DNA from: an uncultured Faecalibacterium sp.
GTDB lineage: Bacteria > Bacillota > Clostridia > Oscillospirales > Ruminococcaceae
DNA length: 64,000 bases
Direction: 5' to 3'
Assembly: GCA_934513205.1 (NCBI GenBank)
Contig: CAKSWU010000002.1
Span: forward strand, 153,499 to 217,498
The translations under genes and the position numbers were made by a program. Below, piece by piece: positions 8,586-16,698 of this stretch (the first letter of the stretch is position 1; each line of letters starts with the position of its first letter). The notes below the pieces were generated by a model. It saw only the letters and a list, made by a program, of their open reading frames with translations, ran no database searches and was not told the origin of the DNA.

Positions 8586-9863
8586 TTACTTCTCATACCG
8601 GATGGTCACGCTGCGGGCGTGGGCGTGCAGACCCTCGCGCTCGGCAAAGTCTGCAATGCGGGGCGCAACGGCTTCCAGCGCGTCCCGGGTGTAGTAGATG
8701 AAGCTGGACTTCTTGACGAAATCGTCCACGCCCAGCGGGCTGGAAAAGCGTGCGGTGCCGCTGGTGGGCAGGGTGTGGTTGGGGCCTGCAAAGTAATCGC
8801 CCAGCGCCTCCGGCACGTTGCGGCCAAGGAAGATGCTGCCCGCGTTGCGGATCTCGTTCAGCACGCCGAAGGGGTCCTCCACGCAGACCTCCAAGTGCTC
8901 CGGCGCGATGATGTTGCAGGCCTCAATGGCCTTGTGCAGGTCGGTGCAGAGGATGATCTTGCCGTTGTCGTCCACGCTGGCGCGGGCAATGGCGGCGCGG
9001 GGCAGCTGCGGAATTTGTACCTCCAGTTCTGCCTGTACCGCCTTGGCAAGGTCTGCGCTGTCGGTGACAAGCACCGGGCTTGCCAGCCTGTCGTGCTCGG
9101 CCTGACTTAACAGGTCTGCCGCCACCCACGCAGGGTTGCAGCTGCCGTCTGCCAGCACCAGAATTTCGCTGGGGCCTGCGATCATATCAATGCCCACCTT
9201 GCCGAACACCTTGCGCTTGGCGGTGGCAACGTAGATGTTGCCGGGGCCAACGATCTTATCCACCGCCGGGATGCTCTGGGTGCCGTAGGCCAGCGCCGCC
9301 ACAGCCTGTGCGCCGCCGGTCTTGAAAATTTTGGTCACTCCGGCGGTGGCGGCAGCGGCCAGAATGACCGGGTTCACCTTGCCGTCCTTCCCGGCGGGGG
9401 TGGTCATCACGATCTCGGACACCCCTGCCACCTTGGCGGGGATGACGTCCATGAGCACGGTGGAAGGGTACGCCGCCGTGCCGCCGGGCACATAGACGCC
9501 CGCTTTTTCAATGGGGGTGTATTTCTGCCCCAGTACGATGCCGGGGCGGTCGTTCATCACAAAATTCTTGTGCACCTGCTGGCGGTGGAACTGCTCGATG
9601 TTCTCCGCCGCCTGCCGCAGGGTCTCGAGGAAATAGGGGTCCATGCCCGCAAAGGCTTCGTCGATCTCGGCCTGCGTCACCTGTAAATTTTCGATCGTTG
9701 CACCGTCAAATTTCAGGGCGTAGTCCTTCAGGGCGTCGTCGCCCCGGGCGCGCACGTCCGCAATGATGGCGTCCACCACGTCCTCCACGTTCTTTTCGGC
9801 GCGGATGTCCCGGTTCAGAATTTCCTCCGGTTTCAGCTCGTCAAAATTATACAGCTTGATCAT
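8586..9863 (-). CDS. hisD: Histidinol dehydrogenase
   Basis: A 425-residue enzyme that performs the last two NAD-dependent oxidations to histidine. Clear motifs are YVPGGTAAYPSTVLM, MTTPAGKDG, VGPGNIYVATAKR, AGPSEILVLAD and the zinc/substrate region GPNHTLPTSGTARFSSPLG. The ATG at 9863 overlaps the hisZG stop as ATGA and has AGGAGG before it. Confidence 0.97.
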   Translation of the reverse strand: MIKLYNFDELKPEEILNRDIRAEKNVEDVVDAIIADVRARGDDALKDYALKFDGATIENLQVTQAEIDEAFAGMDPYFLETLRQAAENIEQFHRQQVHKNFVMNDRPGIVLGQKYTPIEKAGVYVPGGTAAYPSTVLMDVIPAKVAGVSEIVMTTPAGKDGKVNPVILAAAATAGVTKIFKTGGAQAVAALAYGTQSIPAVDKIVGPGNIYVATAKRKVFGKVGIDMIAGPSEILVLADGSCNPAWVAADLLSQAEHDRLASPVLVTDSADLAKAVQAELEVQIPQLPRAAIARASVDDNGKIILCTDLHKAIEACNIIAPEHLEVCVEDPFGVLNEIRNAGSIFLGRNVPEALGDYFAGPNHTLPTSGTARFSSPLGVDDFVKKSSFIYYTRDALEAVAPRIADFAEREGLHAHARSVTIRYEK

Positions 9864-11455
9864 TTCTCTTCCTCCTGCTTGTGCAAGGTGTCGCGCAGCT
9901 TTTCCAGCATGGTGTCCATCTGCCGGTGCTTGAACTGGTAGCTGGCCTTGTTGGCGATGAACCGCGCCGAGATGGGCATGAACTCGGTGACCACCTGCAG
10001 GCCGTTCTCCCGCAGGGTGGTGCCGGTCTCCACAATGTCCACGATGACGTCCGAAAGCCCGAGGATGGGTGCCAGCTCGATGGAGCCGTTCAGCTTGATG
10101 ATGTCGATATCCCGCCCCATGGAGGCGTAGTAGCGCTTTGCAATGTTGACGAACTTGGTCGCCACCCGCACCGGGCGGCTGGGGTCGTCCTGGTAGCCCG
10201 CCGGGGCGGCTACGCACATCCGGCAGCGGCCAAGGCCGGTGTCCAGCAGCTCGTACACGTCGGCGGCGGCTTCGGTCAGGATATCCTTGCCCACGATGCC
10301 CACATCGGCAGCGCCGTGCTCCACATAGATGGCCACGTCGCTGGGCTTGACCAGAAAATACCGGATGCCCGCCGCCGGGTTCTCCACCACCAGCTTGCGG
10401 GTGGCGTTGTAGTCCTCCGGGCAGCCGTAGCCGATGCCCGCCAGCAGATTATACACCTTGTCGCCCAGCCGCCCCTTGGGCAGCGCCACGTTCAGCATCA
10501 CCTTGCCGGTGTCCTGATGCTGCACCGGCGGCATCGCGTTCAGCCGGTCCAGCTCGTCCAGATACACCGCAAAGCCGATAGCACCCGCCCCGGGGGTGAA
10601 CTTTTGCAGCAGCAGGTCGTACCGTCCGCCCTTCAGCAGCGGGCGGGGCAGGGCTTTGAGATAGCCCTGAAACACAAGGCCGTTGTAGTATTCCATCTCA
10701 CCGGCTAAGGTCAGGTCTAACCGGATGCTGCCGCCCGCCTGTCCCAGCGTGGGCGCCAGGGCGGTCAGCTCTGCCACGGCGGCGGTCATGGCGGGGTTGC
10801 GGCAGAGCGCCGCCGCCTTGGAAAGGGTGGCGGCATAGCTGCCGGAAAGTTCCAGCACTCCGCACAAGGCGTCTGCCGCGGTTTCGGAAAGCCCCGCAGA
10901 AAGCGCGGCGGCGCGCAGCTCGTGGGCGTTTTTCTGCCGCAGCTTTTCCAGCAGCTGCGCCCGGGCGGCTTCCGGCACGCCCAGCGCATCGAACAGGCCG
11001 AACAGGTAGCCCATGTGGCTGACCTCCAGCACCCACTCTGCGCCCAGCGCCGCCAGCGACTGCGCCGCCAGACACACCGCCTGCTGCACCTCGGCTTCGC
11101 CCACAGCGCCCAGCAGTTCCAGACCCATCTGGGAGATCTCTTTAAAGGTGTGGCTTTCGGCAGAGGGACGATAGACGTTCTCGTGGTAGTAGTACCGCAG
11201 CGTCTCACCCGGGGCGGGCTGCGCCGTCTTGGCGATGGACAGGGTCACGTCCGGCTTGAGCGCCAGCAGACGGCCGTCGAGGTCGGTAAAGGTGATGACC
11301 TGCTCCGACGACAGAAAGCTGCGGTTGGCCTGATACAGGCTGTACTCCTCGAACCGTCCCATGTGGTACTTACGGCAGCCTGCCGTCTCGTACAGGCTGC
11401 GCAGCGCAAAGGAGGCCCGCTCCTTTGGCTGCAGATGCTCCAGACTGAACTCCAT
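9860..11455 (-). CDS. hisZG: Fused HisZ-HisG: ATP phosphoribosyltransferase, regulatory and catalytic parts in one chain
   Basis: A 531-residue protein that commits ATP and PRPP to histidine synthesis. Residues 1-310 resemble HisZ, the catalytically dead histidyl-tRNA synthetase paralogue (FTDLDGRLLALKPDVT, YRPSAESHTFKEISQMG, EYYNGLVFQGYL, LLKGGRYDLLL, GAIGFAVYLDEL). After a short linker, residues 319-531 are a short-form HisG (LNVALPKGRLGDKVYNLLAG, DVGIVGKDIL, DVIVDIVETGTTLRENGL). In most bacteria these are separate subunits of an octamer. GAGGGAG precedes the ATG at 11455. First gene of the operon. Confidence 0.9.
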   Translation of the reverse strand: MEFSLEHLQPKERASFALRSLYETAGCRKYHMGRFEEYSLYQANRSFLSSEQVITFTDLDGRLLALKPDVTLSIAKTAQPAPGETLRYYYHENVYRPSAESHTFKEISQMGLELLGAVGEAEVQQAVCLAAQSLAALGAEWVLEVSHMGYLFGLFDALGVPEAARAQLLEKLRQKNAHELRAAALSAGLSETAADALCGVLELSGSYAATLSKAAALCRNPAMTAAVAELTALAPTLGQAGGSIRLDLTLAGEMEYYNGLVFQGYLKALPRPLLKGGRYDLLLQKFTPGAGAIGFAVYLDELDRLNAMPPVQHQDTGKVMLNVALPKGRLGDKVYNLLAGIGYGCPEDYNATRKLVVENPAAGIRYFLVKPSDVAIYVEHGAADVGIVGKDILTEAAADVYELLDTGLGRCRMCVAAPAGYQDDPSRPVRVATKFVNIAKRYYASMGRDIDIIKLNGSIELAPILGLSDVIVDIVETGTTLRENGLQVVTEFMPISARFIANKASYQFKHRQMDTMLEKLRDTLHKQEEEK

Positions 11456-11576
11456 TTCGCTCCCTCGTTTCCTTTCCCTTGTTTCTTTCCCTGCACCGGC
11501 ACATTCCGGCGTCTCTATACACAAAAACATCCGGCGCGGCATCCTCCGCACCATAGAATGAAAGGTTTCTGTCTTT

Positions 11577-11605
11577 ATTTTACTTTATCGGGGTAAAGTT
11601 GTAAA
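11577..11605 (-). promoter_or_regulatory. Promoter of the histidine operon
   Basis: TTTACA (11600-11605) and TAAAAT (11577-11582) on the minus strand, 17 bases apart. The leader to hisZG is about 115 bases. I see no His-codon leader peptide, T-box or attenuator in it. Confidence 0.65.
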
Positions 11606-11713
11606 GCGTGAAAGTGACCGTGATTTCCCGCTTCATCTTACAATTTTTCGGTGCGTTTGTACAGAAAGGCGAAAATGTTTCATAAAAAAGGGCAAACAGG
11701 TGACGGATGGCAA

Positions 11714-11763
11714 ACAAAAAGGAGCAGCCGCTCCCCGGTTTACACCAAGGAAACGGCGGCTCC
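11714..11763 (-). terminator. Terminator after the lipoprotein gene
   Basis: The arms GGAGCAGCCG and CGGCGGCTCC pair with one mismatch. On the minus strand the stem is followed by TTTTTGTTTG. Confidence 0.65.
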
Positions 11764-11781
11764 GTCTCTATCCTGTTTCTT

Positions 11782-12789
11782 TTACTGTGGCATTGCGCCG
11801 TAGCCGGAGTCGCTGTAGACCAAGATCCCGCTCAGCAGCTCTCCGGTCTCCTGATTGACCGTTGCGGACGCCACCAGCGTCCCGTTTACCCCGATCATCA
11901 CATTGACCGTCCAGCAGCCGCCGCCTTCCCAGTAGCTGCTGCTCTGCACATACTGCAGGTCCAGCCCTTCCGGTACGCCCAGTGATGCTGCCAGCTCCTG
12001 CAGCTGCGCTGCGGAAAGCCCCCCTGCCGGGGCCGACTGCTGCGGCGTCTCCGCCGGGGCGGCCGTCCCGCCTGCCGGTGTCCCGGCCGTACCGCTCAGC
12101 GATACGCGGGAGGTCTCTACCAGAGATCCTTCTATATTTTCGTAGGTGACCCGGTCATCCAGATCTTCCGCCGTCACAGTATTTTCCGACGTTTTCTCCG
12201 GCGGCCCGTCCAGCGCCATGGATGATGTATAGCTGCCGTTGGAAACGCCAAACAGGTACCACCGGTATTCACTGCCCGGATAGCCTACCACAAAATCCAG
12301 GAAGGTATTTTTGCCCAGCGTGATCAGGTTATTGGAAAAATCGGTCTGTTCGGGGCCGGTCATCTCCGCCGGGGCACCGATCGCGTTTTCAGCGGTGTTG
12401 AACGCCTCGACCTGCCCGTCCGAATGGATGAAATACAGTTTCAGCTGCGTCCAGCCCTGGCTTTCCGCACTCCAGATGCCAAAAAAGCCAAAGGCTTCCC
12501 GCTTGCCGTCGCCATCATAATCACTCACGATCACATAGCGCCTGCAGCCCGCATACTTGCTGTCTGCCGGCACTGCATCCAGGATGGCCTGAAAATCAAT
12601 TTCTTTTTCTTCCGTCTCCGGCTCGCTTGCCGGATCTTCCAGGCTGGCAGAGACCGCTTCCGCCTCGTCCTGCTGTGCCTCTTCCGCCGTGTCCACTCCG
12701 GATTTTGCGGAGCAGCCTGCAAACAGGCACGCCGCCAGCAGTGCTGCCGCAAACAGACACAGCCGTTTTTTCCACCGGGTATTCTTCAT
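11782..12789 (-). CDS. Predicted lipoprotein of unknown function
   Basis: 335 residues. The signal peptide (KKRLCLFAAALLAACLFAGC) ends in a lipobox, so the protein should be anchored on the outer face of the membrane. A low-complexity acidic linker follows. The middle (YVIVSDYDGDGKREAFGFFG) resembles the VCBS/EF-hand-like repeats of secreted lipoproteins, and residues from about 235 are Ala/Pro/Gly-rich. The C-terminal segment (WTVNVMIGVNGTLVASATVN) looks like a small beta domain, perhaps PepSY-like. No enzyme motif is recognised. GGAGGAG precedes the ATG; it has its own promoter and terminator. Confidence 0.7.
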   Translation of the reverse strand: MKNTRWKKRLCLFAAALLAACLFAGCSAKSGVDTAEEAQQDEAEAVSASLEDPASEPETEEKEIDFQAILDAVPADSKYAGCRRYVIVSDYDGDGKREAFGFFGIWSAESQGWTQLKLYFIHSDGQVEAFNTAENAIGAPAEMTGPEQTDFSNNLITLGKNTFLDFVVGYPGSEYRWYLFGVSNGSYTSSMALDGPPEKTSENTVTAEDLDDRVTYENIEGSLVETSRVSLSGTAGTPAGGTAAPAETPQQSAPAGGLSAAQLQELAASLGVPEGLDLQYVQSSSYWEGGGCWTVNVMIGVNGTLVASATVNQETGELLSGILVYSDSGYGAMPQ

Positions 12790-12835
12790 TTCTGATCTCC
12801 TCCCTTTGCCGTAGGGCAAATTTCTTGGTGCCTTC

Positions 12836-12864
12836 ATAGTACCCCGCTATGCTGGCGCTGTCAA
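12836..12864 (-). promoter_or_regulatory. Strong promoter for the lipoprotein gene
   Basis: A perfect TTGACA (12859-12864) and TACTAT (12836-12841) on the minus strand, spaced 17 bases, about 45 bases before the start. Confidence 0.75.
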
Positions 12865-12866
12865 CC

Positions 12867-12906
12867 CAAAAACGCAGCGGTTTGTGTAAAACCGCCGCGT
12901 TTTTCT
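12867..12906. terminator. Hairpin downstream of the trxA relic
   Basis: AAAAACGCAGCGGTTT pairs with AAACCGCCGCGTTTTT with one mismatch and has T-runs on both strands. It follows the thioredoxin relic and was probably its terminator. Confidence 0.65.
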
Positions 12907-12919
12907 TTGTTTTATGATG

Positions 12920-12994
12920 TCAGCCCAGCAGCTCCAGCACACCGGCCTTGGGGCGTGCGCCCACAGCCTGACGCACCATTTTGCCCAGCTCGAA
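12920..12994 (-). pseudogene. Relic of a second thioredoxin gene (last 25 codons)
   Basis: The minus strand reads FELGKMVRQAVGARPKAGVL then ELLG and a TGA stop. The intact trxA at 13958 ends FEQGKLVRQAVGARPKASVL then DLLG, and the DNA is similarly close. Homology stops abruptly upstream of the Phe codon; no CGPC active site or start remains. It is therefore a 3' fragment left by deletion after a duplication, still followed by its own hairpin. A second XRE-trxA-like arrangement may once have existed here. Confidence 0.8.
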
Positions 12995-13165
12995 CCTCAG
13001 ACGGGCACTTTATTGCCAAAAATGAACCGTCGCGGTTCTTCTCTGTAACCGCGCGGCCGATCTTTTGACATGATCTGGAGAAGCGCTGACCACATTTACA
13101 GCCAGCGCCGTTCTGTTTCTTATATTGTGGCAGCAGCGTGGGTTTTTGCCCGGGTAAACAGAGCG

Positions 13166-13193
13166 TTGATTGTGTTTTATTCTGCCTTATGCT
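13166..13193 (+). promoter_or_regulatory. Promoter of the XRE regulator
   Basis: TTGATT (13166-13171), a 16-base spacer and TATGCT (13188-13193), giving a short leader before the ATG at 13220. Confidence 0.55.
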
Positions 13194-13219
13194 ATGCTTT
13201 TTCCAAGGGAGTTGATAAA

Positions 13220-13882
13220 ATGGATGCCAGGATCTTCGGGACTTATCTGAGCCGGATGCGCAAAGCACAGGGGCTGACACAGGCTGAACTGGCGGAACAG
13301 CTGCACGTTACCGACAAGGCGGTCAGCCGCTGGGAGCGGGGCATCGGTCTGCCGGATATCAACACACTGGAACCGCTGGCAGATGCGTTGGGGTTGACAC
13401 TTGCCGACCTGATGCATTGCCGCGTTCCGGAAGAAGCCGATGCCGCACCGACCATCCAGCTGGAAGATTTCTTTACCATGCTGCGCCGACAACACACCGT
13501 AGATTGGCATTCTGTGCGCACCGCTCTGCTTGGGCTGAGCATTGCACTTGCCGTGTGGGGTGTTTTGGCCTGTCCCGGCAGGATCGCTGTGCACTGGCGT
13601 GGTCTCGGCGATGGTTCTTTTCAGGCAGACGGCTGGATGCCCTCTTTCGTCATTTTCCCAGTGTATGCAGGCATTGAATTTTTATCGCTGGAGATCTGGA
13701 ACAGTTTTGAACAGACGGGCTATTATCGCCGCTGGGGTGAGATCAACCTTTTTATCATTCACGCCATGTCCTTCGGTACACGCTCTGCCAGATGGATGAG
13801 GGGTGTACTGGATCTTCTGTTTTTCTTTTGTTTTGGTTTTGTGGTTCCATTTGCAGAAGCGTGTATGATTTTTTTGAATTGA
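13220..13882 (+). CDS. XRE-family regulator with membrane-spanning DUF1648-like C-terminus
   Basis: 220 residues. Residues 5-62 are a typical XRE helix-turn-helix (LSRMRKAQGLTQAELAEQLH, TDKAVSRWERGIGLPDINTL). After a linker, three hydrophobic stretches follow (near 100-118, 140-160 and 195-215). The first pair encloses RIAVHWRGLGDGSFQADGW, which resembles the IPVHWN...DG segment of DUF1648/SdpI-type proteins. The protein may sense something at the membrane and control nearby genes. AAGGGAG precedes the ATG. It converges on trxA and shares a bidirectional terminator with it. Confidence 0.75.
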   Translation: MDARIFGTYLSRMRKAQGLTQAELAEQLHVTDKAVSRWERGIGLPDINTLEPLADALGLTLADLMHCRVPEEADAAPTIQLEDFFTMLRRQHTVDWHSVRTALLGLSIALAVWGVLACPGRIAVHWRGLGDGSFQADGWMPSFVIFPVYAGIEFLSLEIWNSFEQTGYYRRWGEINLFIIHAMSFGTRSARWMRGVLDLLFFFCFGFVVPFAEACMIFLN

Positions 13883-13897
13883 TGCCGCCATTTCCGT

Positions 13898-13946
13898 AAA
13901 AAGGGTACAGCGGAACGCCCGCAGGCGTTCCGCTGTACCCTTTTTT
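13898..13946. terminator. Bidirectional terminator between XRE gene and trxA
   Basis: AAAAAGGGTACAGCGGAACG is followed by a short loop and its full complement, ending in TTTTTT. It serves two convergent genes. Confidence 0.85.
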
Positions 13947-13957
13947 AGAACAATAAT

Positions 13958-14266
13958 TTAGCCCAGCAGGTCCAGCACGCTGGCCTTGGGGCGGGCCCCC
14001 ACGGCCTGACGCACCAGCTTGCCCTGCTCGAACACCAGCAGGGTGGGGATGCTCATCACGCCGAACTGGCCTGCCAGCTCCGGCTGCTCGTCCACGTTCA
14101 CCTTGCCCACCTTTACATCGGTGCGCTCCTCGGCCACCTCGTCCACCACGGGGCTGAGCATCCGGCAGGGACCGCACCAGCTGGCCCAGAAGTCCAGCAG
14201 AACGGGCTTTTCGCTGTGGAGCACCTCCTGCGCAAAATTTTCCTTCGTGATCGTAACAACTGCCAT
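13958..14266 (-). CDS. trxA: Thioredoxin
   Basis: A 102-residue thioredoxin with the canonical WCGPC at 30-34 (Cys31 and Cys34), the cis-proline loop SIPTLLVF and a DFWASW strand. It reduces protein disulfides in the cytoplasm. A thioredoxin reductase-like gene is in the window but far away (44786), so partnership is only possible. AGGAGGTAGAAAT gives a strong ribosome site. A truncated copy of its 3' end lies about 960 bases away, beyond the XRE gene. Confidence 0.96.
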   Translation of the reverse strand: MAVVTITKENFAQEVLHSEKPVLLDFWASWCGPCRMLSPVVDEVAEERTDVKVGKVNVDEQPELAGQFGVMSIPTLLVFEQGKLVRQAVGARPKASVLDLLG

Positions 14267-14363
14267 ATTTCTACCTCCTGAAAGGGTTCGTTCGTGGTTG
14301 TTCTTATGGCATCAGTATACCCCATGCGCCGCCGCTTTTCCGTAACAGAGTCACATTGGGCGC

Positions 14364-14403
14364 AAAAAAGCCCGGGGCAGGAAGAAAGAATACTGCTCCG
14401 GGC
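14364..14403 (-). terminator. Terminator of the flavoprotein gene
   Basis: GCCCGGAGCAG pairs with CTGCCCCGGGC on the minus strand and is followed by TTTTTT. Confidence 0.8.
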
Positions 14404-14434
14404 GGGGAATGGTTATTCTATTGCGGCTTCAGGG

Positions 14435-16495
14435 TCAGATCTCCTGCATGGCGTTCTTGCCTGCAACGTAGCCGTAGTACATGGCCATGGAATGGCTGAC
14501 GCCCTTCAGGCCGATGGGGTACTCGGTGGCAAAGCGGTTGCCCTGCACGTTGCCTGCCACATACAGGCCGGGGATCACGTTGCGGTCGGCGTCGAAGGTG
14601 TGGCAGTTCTCGTCGCTTTCCAGACCGCCGATGCAGACCAGCAGCAGGGCGGTGGTGAACTTGTCGGCGTAGAAGGGGCCGTTCTCCACAGCCCACATCC
14701 GGGATGCAGGCTTGTGGAAGTCCTCATCGTAGCCGTCCTTGGCCAGCTGGTTGTAGCGCTGGATGGACTCCAGAGCAGTCTGCTGGGCAGCGGTGTCGTC
14801 CGGGTAGATCTTTGCCACCAGCTCTTCCAGCGTGTCGGCCTTGACGGCACGGCCGTCGGCCACGGCTGCTTCCAGCTGATAGGGGCTCTTGTAGTTGCGG
14901 TAGGTGGTGTTGTTCTTGGGGCCCTCTGCCTCGCTGGCGTAGTCCTCGAAGTAGCAGGCGCCGCCGTGGGCTGCGGGCATGTAGGGCAGCTGCTGGGGCC
15001 AGTTGGAGTCGAAGATCTGCCAGCTCTCACGGTTCTTCTGCAGCTCGATCTGGTTTTCCAGCTGCTGGCCGGGCAGGTCCTCGTTCATGAAGCGCTTGCC
15101 GTTCAGATCCAGATTCAAAAAGCCTGCATTGCCCATGACGCCCACACCGGACAGGTCGGCACCGCCGCCCATATGGTGGATCATGGGTGCGTGGCTCTGC
15201 TGCACCTGAGCGCCTGCCCACATGCCCAGCTGGATGCCGTCGCCCTGATTGGTGAAGCTGCCCTCCACGTCCACGTTGGTGAACAGGCACTGGATGTTGT
15301 TCTCGATGACCTCCGGGCAGAAATGCTGCAGCATCTTGGTGTTCTGGGAGTAATCGCCGGTGGACAGGATGACGCCCTTAGCGGCGTTGCACTTGATGTA
15401 CTCACCGGTGGCGGCATCGCGGGCATACAGGCCCACGCAGCGGCCGTCCTCCATGATGAGCTTTTCCACAAAGCAGCCGTAGAAGGTGTCCACGTTGCCG
15501 GTGTCAACGGCCTTCTGCATGTTGGCATTGACGGTGACGGACTGGTTGGGCAGGAACTCCACAGAGGTGGGGTAGCAGGGGAAGCGCTCCTGCTTCCAGT
15601 CGTAGTTCTCGGGCAGGGGGTAGAAAATGGGGATCAGGAAGTTGTTTGCGTTCTCGTCGGGGATGGCGCTGCGGGTGGTCTCGGCGTAGTACAGATCCGG
15701 GTTTGCTTCCACCCACCAGTCAAAGGTCTCGCCGATGTTGTGGGCCCACTTGCTCATAATGGAGCGCTTGCAGCGGTAGGTGCTTTCCACCATGTGAGAA
15801 TCCACGATCTCGTCGATCTGCTCGCGGGTCCAGGTGTTGCGGCCCCACTTGGCCTGCACCTTGCCGTTGATGACGGCATACTCGCCGCTGCGGCACTGGG
15901 GGCCGTCAGCCTTTTCAAAGGCTGCCACCTTGCCGCCGTCCTCGGCGATGCTGCGCACAGCTGCCACACCGGCAACGCCGCAGCCCACCACGGCCACATC
16001 CACGTCCACGGTCTTGGTGACCTTGCTCTCGTCGATCTCCGGCTCGGTGCCCAGCCAGTCCTCATCGGAGGAGGCGGAGCTGTCTGCGCCGTCTGCCTTG
16101 ACGCCCATGGCCTGCTCGATGCAGCTTGCAGCCGCCTTCTTGACGGCATTGGTGGTGACGGTGGCGCCGGAGATGTTGTCGATCTCGGCGTTCTGGGCGG
16201 TCATCAGCGCCTCCTGCAGGCTGGGTGCAGCCACACCGCCGATGCTCTCGGTCTCGTTGGAAGCATCTACCACCACCTCGGTGATGGCGGTCTCGCTGAA
16301 GGTCATGGTCACCTTCACTTCACCGATGCCGGTGGCAGTGCCGGTGTAGGTGCCGGGGGTGTAGATGGCATCACCGGAAGCGGCGGTGCTGGAAGAAGCT
16401 GCGGAGGTGCAGGCAGCCAGTGCACCGGCGGTGACGCCGCTCATGGCGGCAGCGGCGGCGACCTTCAAAAAGCCTTTGCGGGAGATCTTTTCCAT
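14435..16495 (-). CDS. Extracytoplasmic flavin reductase lipoprotein (FMN-binding domain plus FAD fumarate-reductase-like domain)
   Basis: 686 residues. The N-terminus combines a twin-arginine-like SRKGFLK with a LAAC lipobox (Cys29). Residues 45-125 form an FMN-binding domain with the DNISGAT flavinylation motif (106-112), where ApbE-type transferases attach FMN covalently. Residues 164-686 are an FAD-binding fumarate/urocanate reductase-type domain with GCGVAG (170-175). Such proteins reduce small acceptors such as fumarate, urocanate or acrylate derivatives outside the cell; the substrate cannot be decided here. GAGGAAATCC fixes the start at 16495. The divergent LysR gene probably controls it. 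Confidence 0.85.
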   Translation of the reverse strand: MEKISRKGFLKVAAAAAMSGVTAGALAACTSAASSSTAASGDAIYTPGTYTGTATGIGEVKVTMTFSETAITEVVVDASNETESIGGVAAPSLQEALMTAQNAEIDNISGATVTTNAVKKAAASCIEQAMGVKADGADSSASSDEDWLGTEPEIDESKVTKTVDVDVAVVGCGVAGVAAVRSIAEDGGKVAAFEKADGPQCRSGEYAVINGKVQAKWGRNTWTREQIDEIVDSHMVESTYRCKRSIMSKWAHNIGETFDWWVEANPDLYYAETTRSAIPDENANNFLIPIFYPLPENYDWKQERFPCYPTSVEFLPNQSVTVNANMQKAVDTGNVDTFYGCFVEKLIMEDGRCVGLYARDAATGEYIKCNAAKGVILSTGDYSQNTKMLQHFCPEVIENNIQCLFTNVDVEGSFTNQGDGIQLGMWAGAQVQQSHAPMIHHMGGGADLSGVGVMGNAGFLNLDLNGKRFMNEDLPGQQLENQIELQKNRESWQIFDSNWPQQLPYMPAAHGGACYFEDYASEAEGPKNNTTYRNYKSPYQLEAAVADGRAVKADTLEELVAKIYPDDTAAQQTALESIQRYNQLAKDGYDEDFHKPASRMWAVENGPFYADKFTTALLLVCIGGLESDENCHTFDADRNVIPGLYVAGNVQGNRFATEYPIGLKGVSHSMAMYYGYVAGKNAMQEI

Positions 16496-16562
16496 TTGGA
16501 TTTCCTCTTTCTTCTCATCATTTTCTCTTCGTCTCTGCGGGAGTTTTTTCCGCGCTGCACTT

Positions 16563-16568
16563 AGTATA
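16563..16568 (-). promoter_or_regulatory. Minus-10 element for the flavoprotein gene
   Basis: TATACT on the minus strand, about 68 bases before the start. Upstream sequence at the expected distance is only weakly like TTGACA, which fits an activated promoter in a LysR-divergent pair. Confidence 0.4.
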
Positions 16569-16602
16569 AAATATAACGAAGTGAAAGGGAAACAAAAAAA
16601 TT

Positions 16603-16631
16603 TTGACACGCCAATAAAAAGTATTTATAAC
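16603..16631 (+). promoter_or_regulatory. Promoter of the LysR gene
   Basis: TTGACA (16603-16608), 17 bases, TATAAC (16626-16631). The AT-rich partial palindrome over 16615-16630 could hold the LysR operator. Confidence 0.6.
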
Positions 16632-16698
16632 TGCTTCCCGCCATGCTATACTGAGGGCAGACGGATCTTCCTCTGCACAGAAAGGAGCTTTTTTTCGG

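Noticed and set aside
11456..11605. Histidine leader peptide or T-box before hisZG
   Set aside because: No run of His codons, no T-box sequence and no terminator in the 115-base leader.
14294..16564. A 756-codon open frame on the plus strand opposite the flavoprotein gene
   Set aside because: It is rich in Gly, Val, His and Ala without domain motifs and lies exactly antisense to a gene with clear FMN and FAD motifs; GC-rich genes often leave such frames open.
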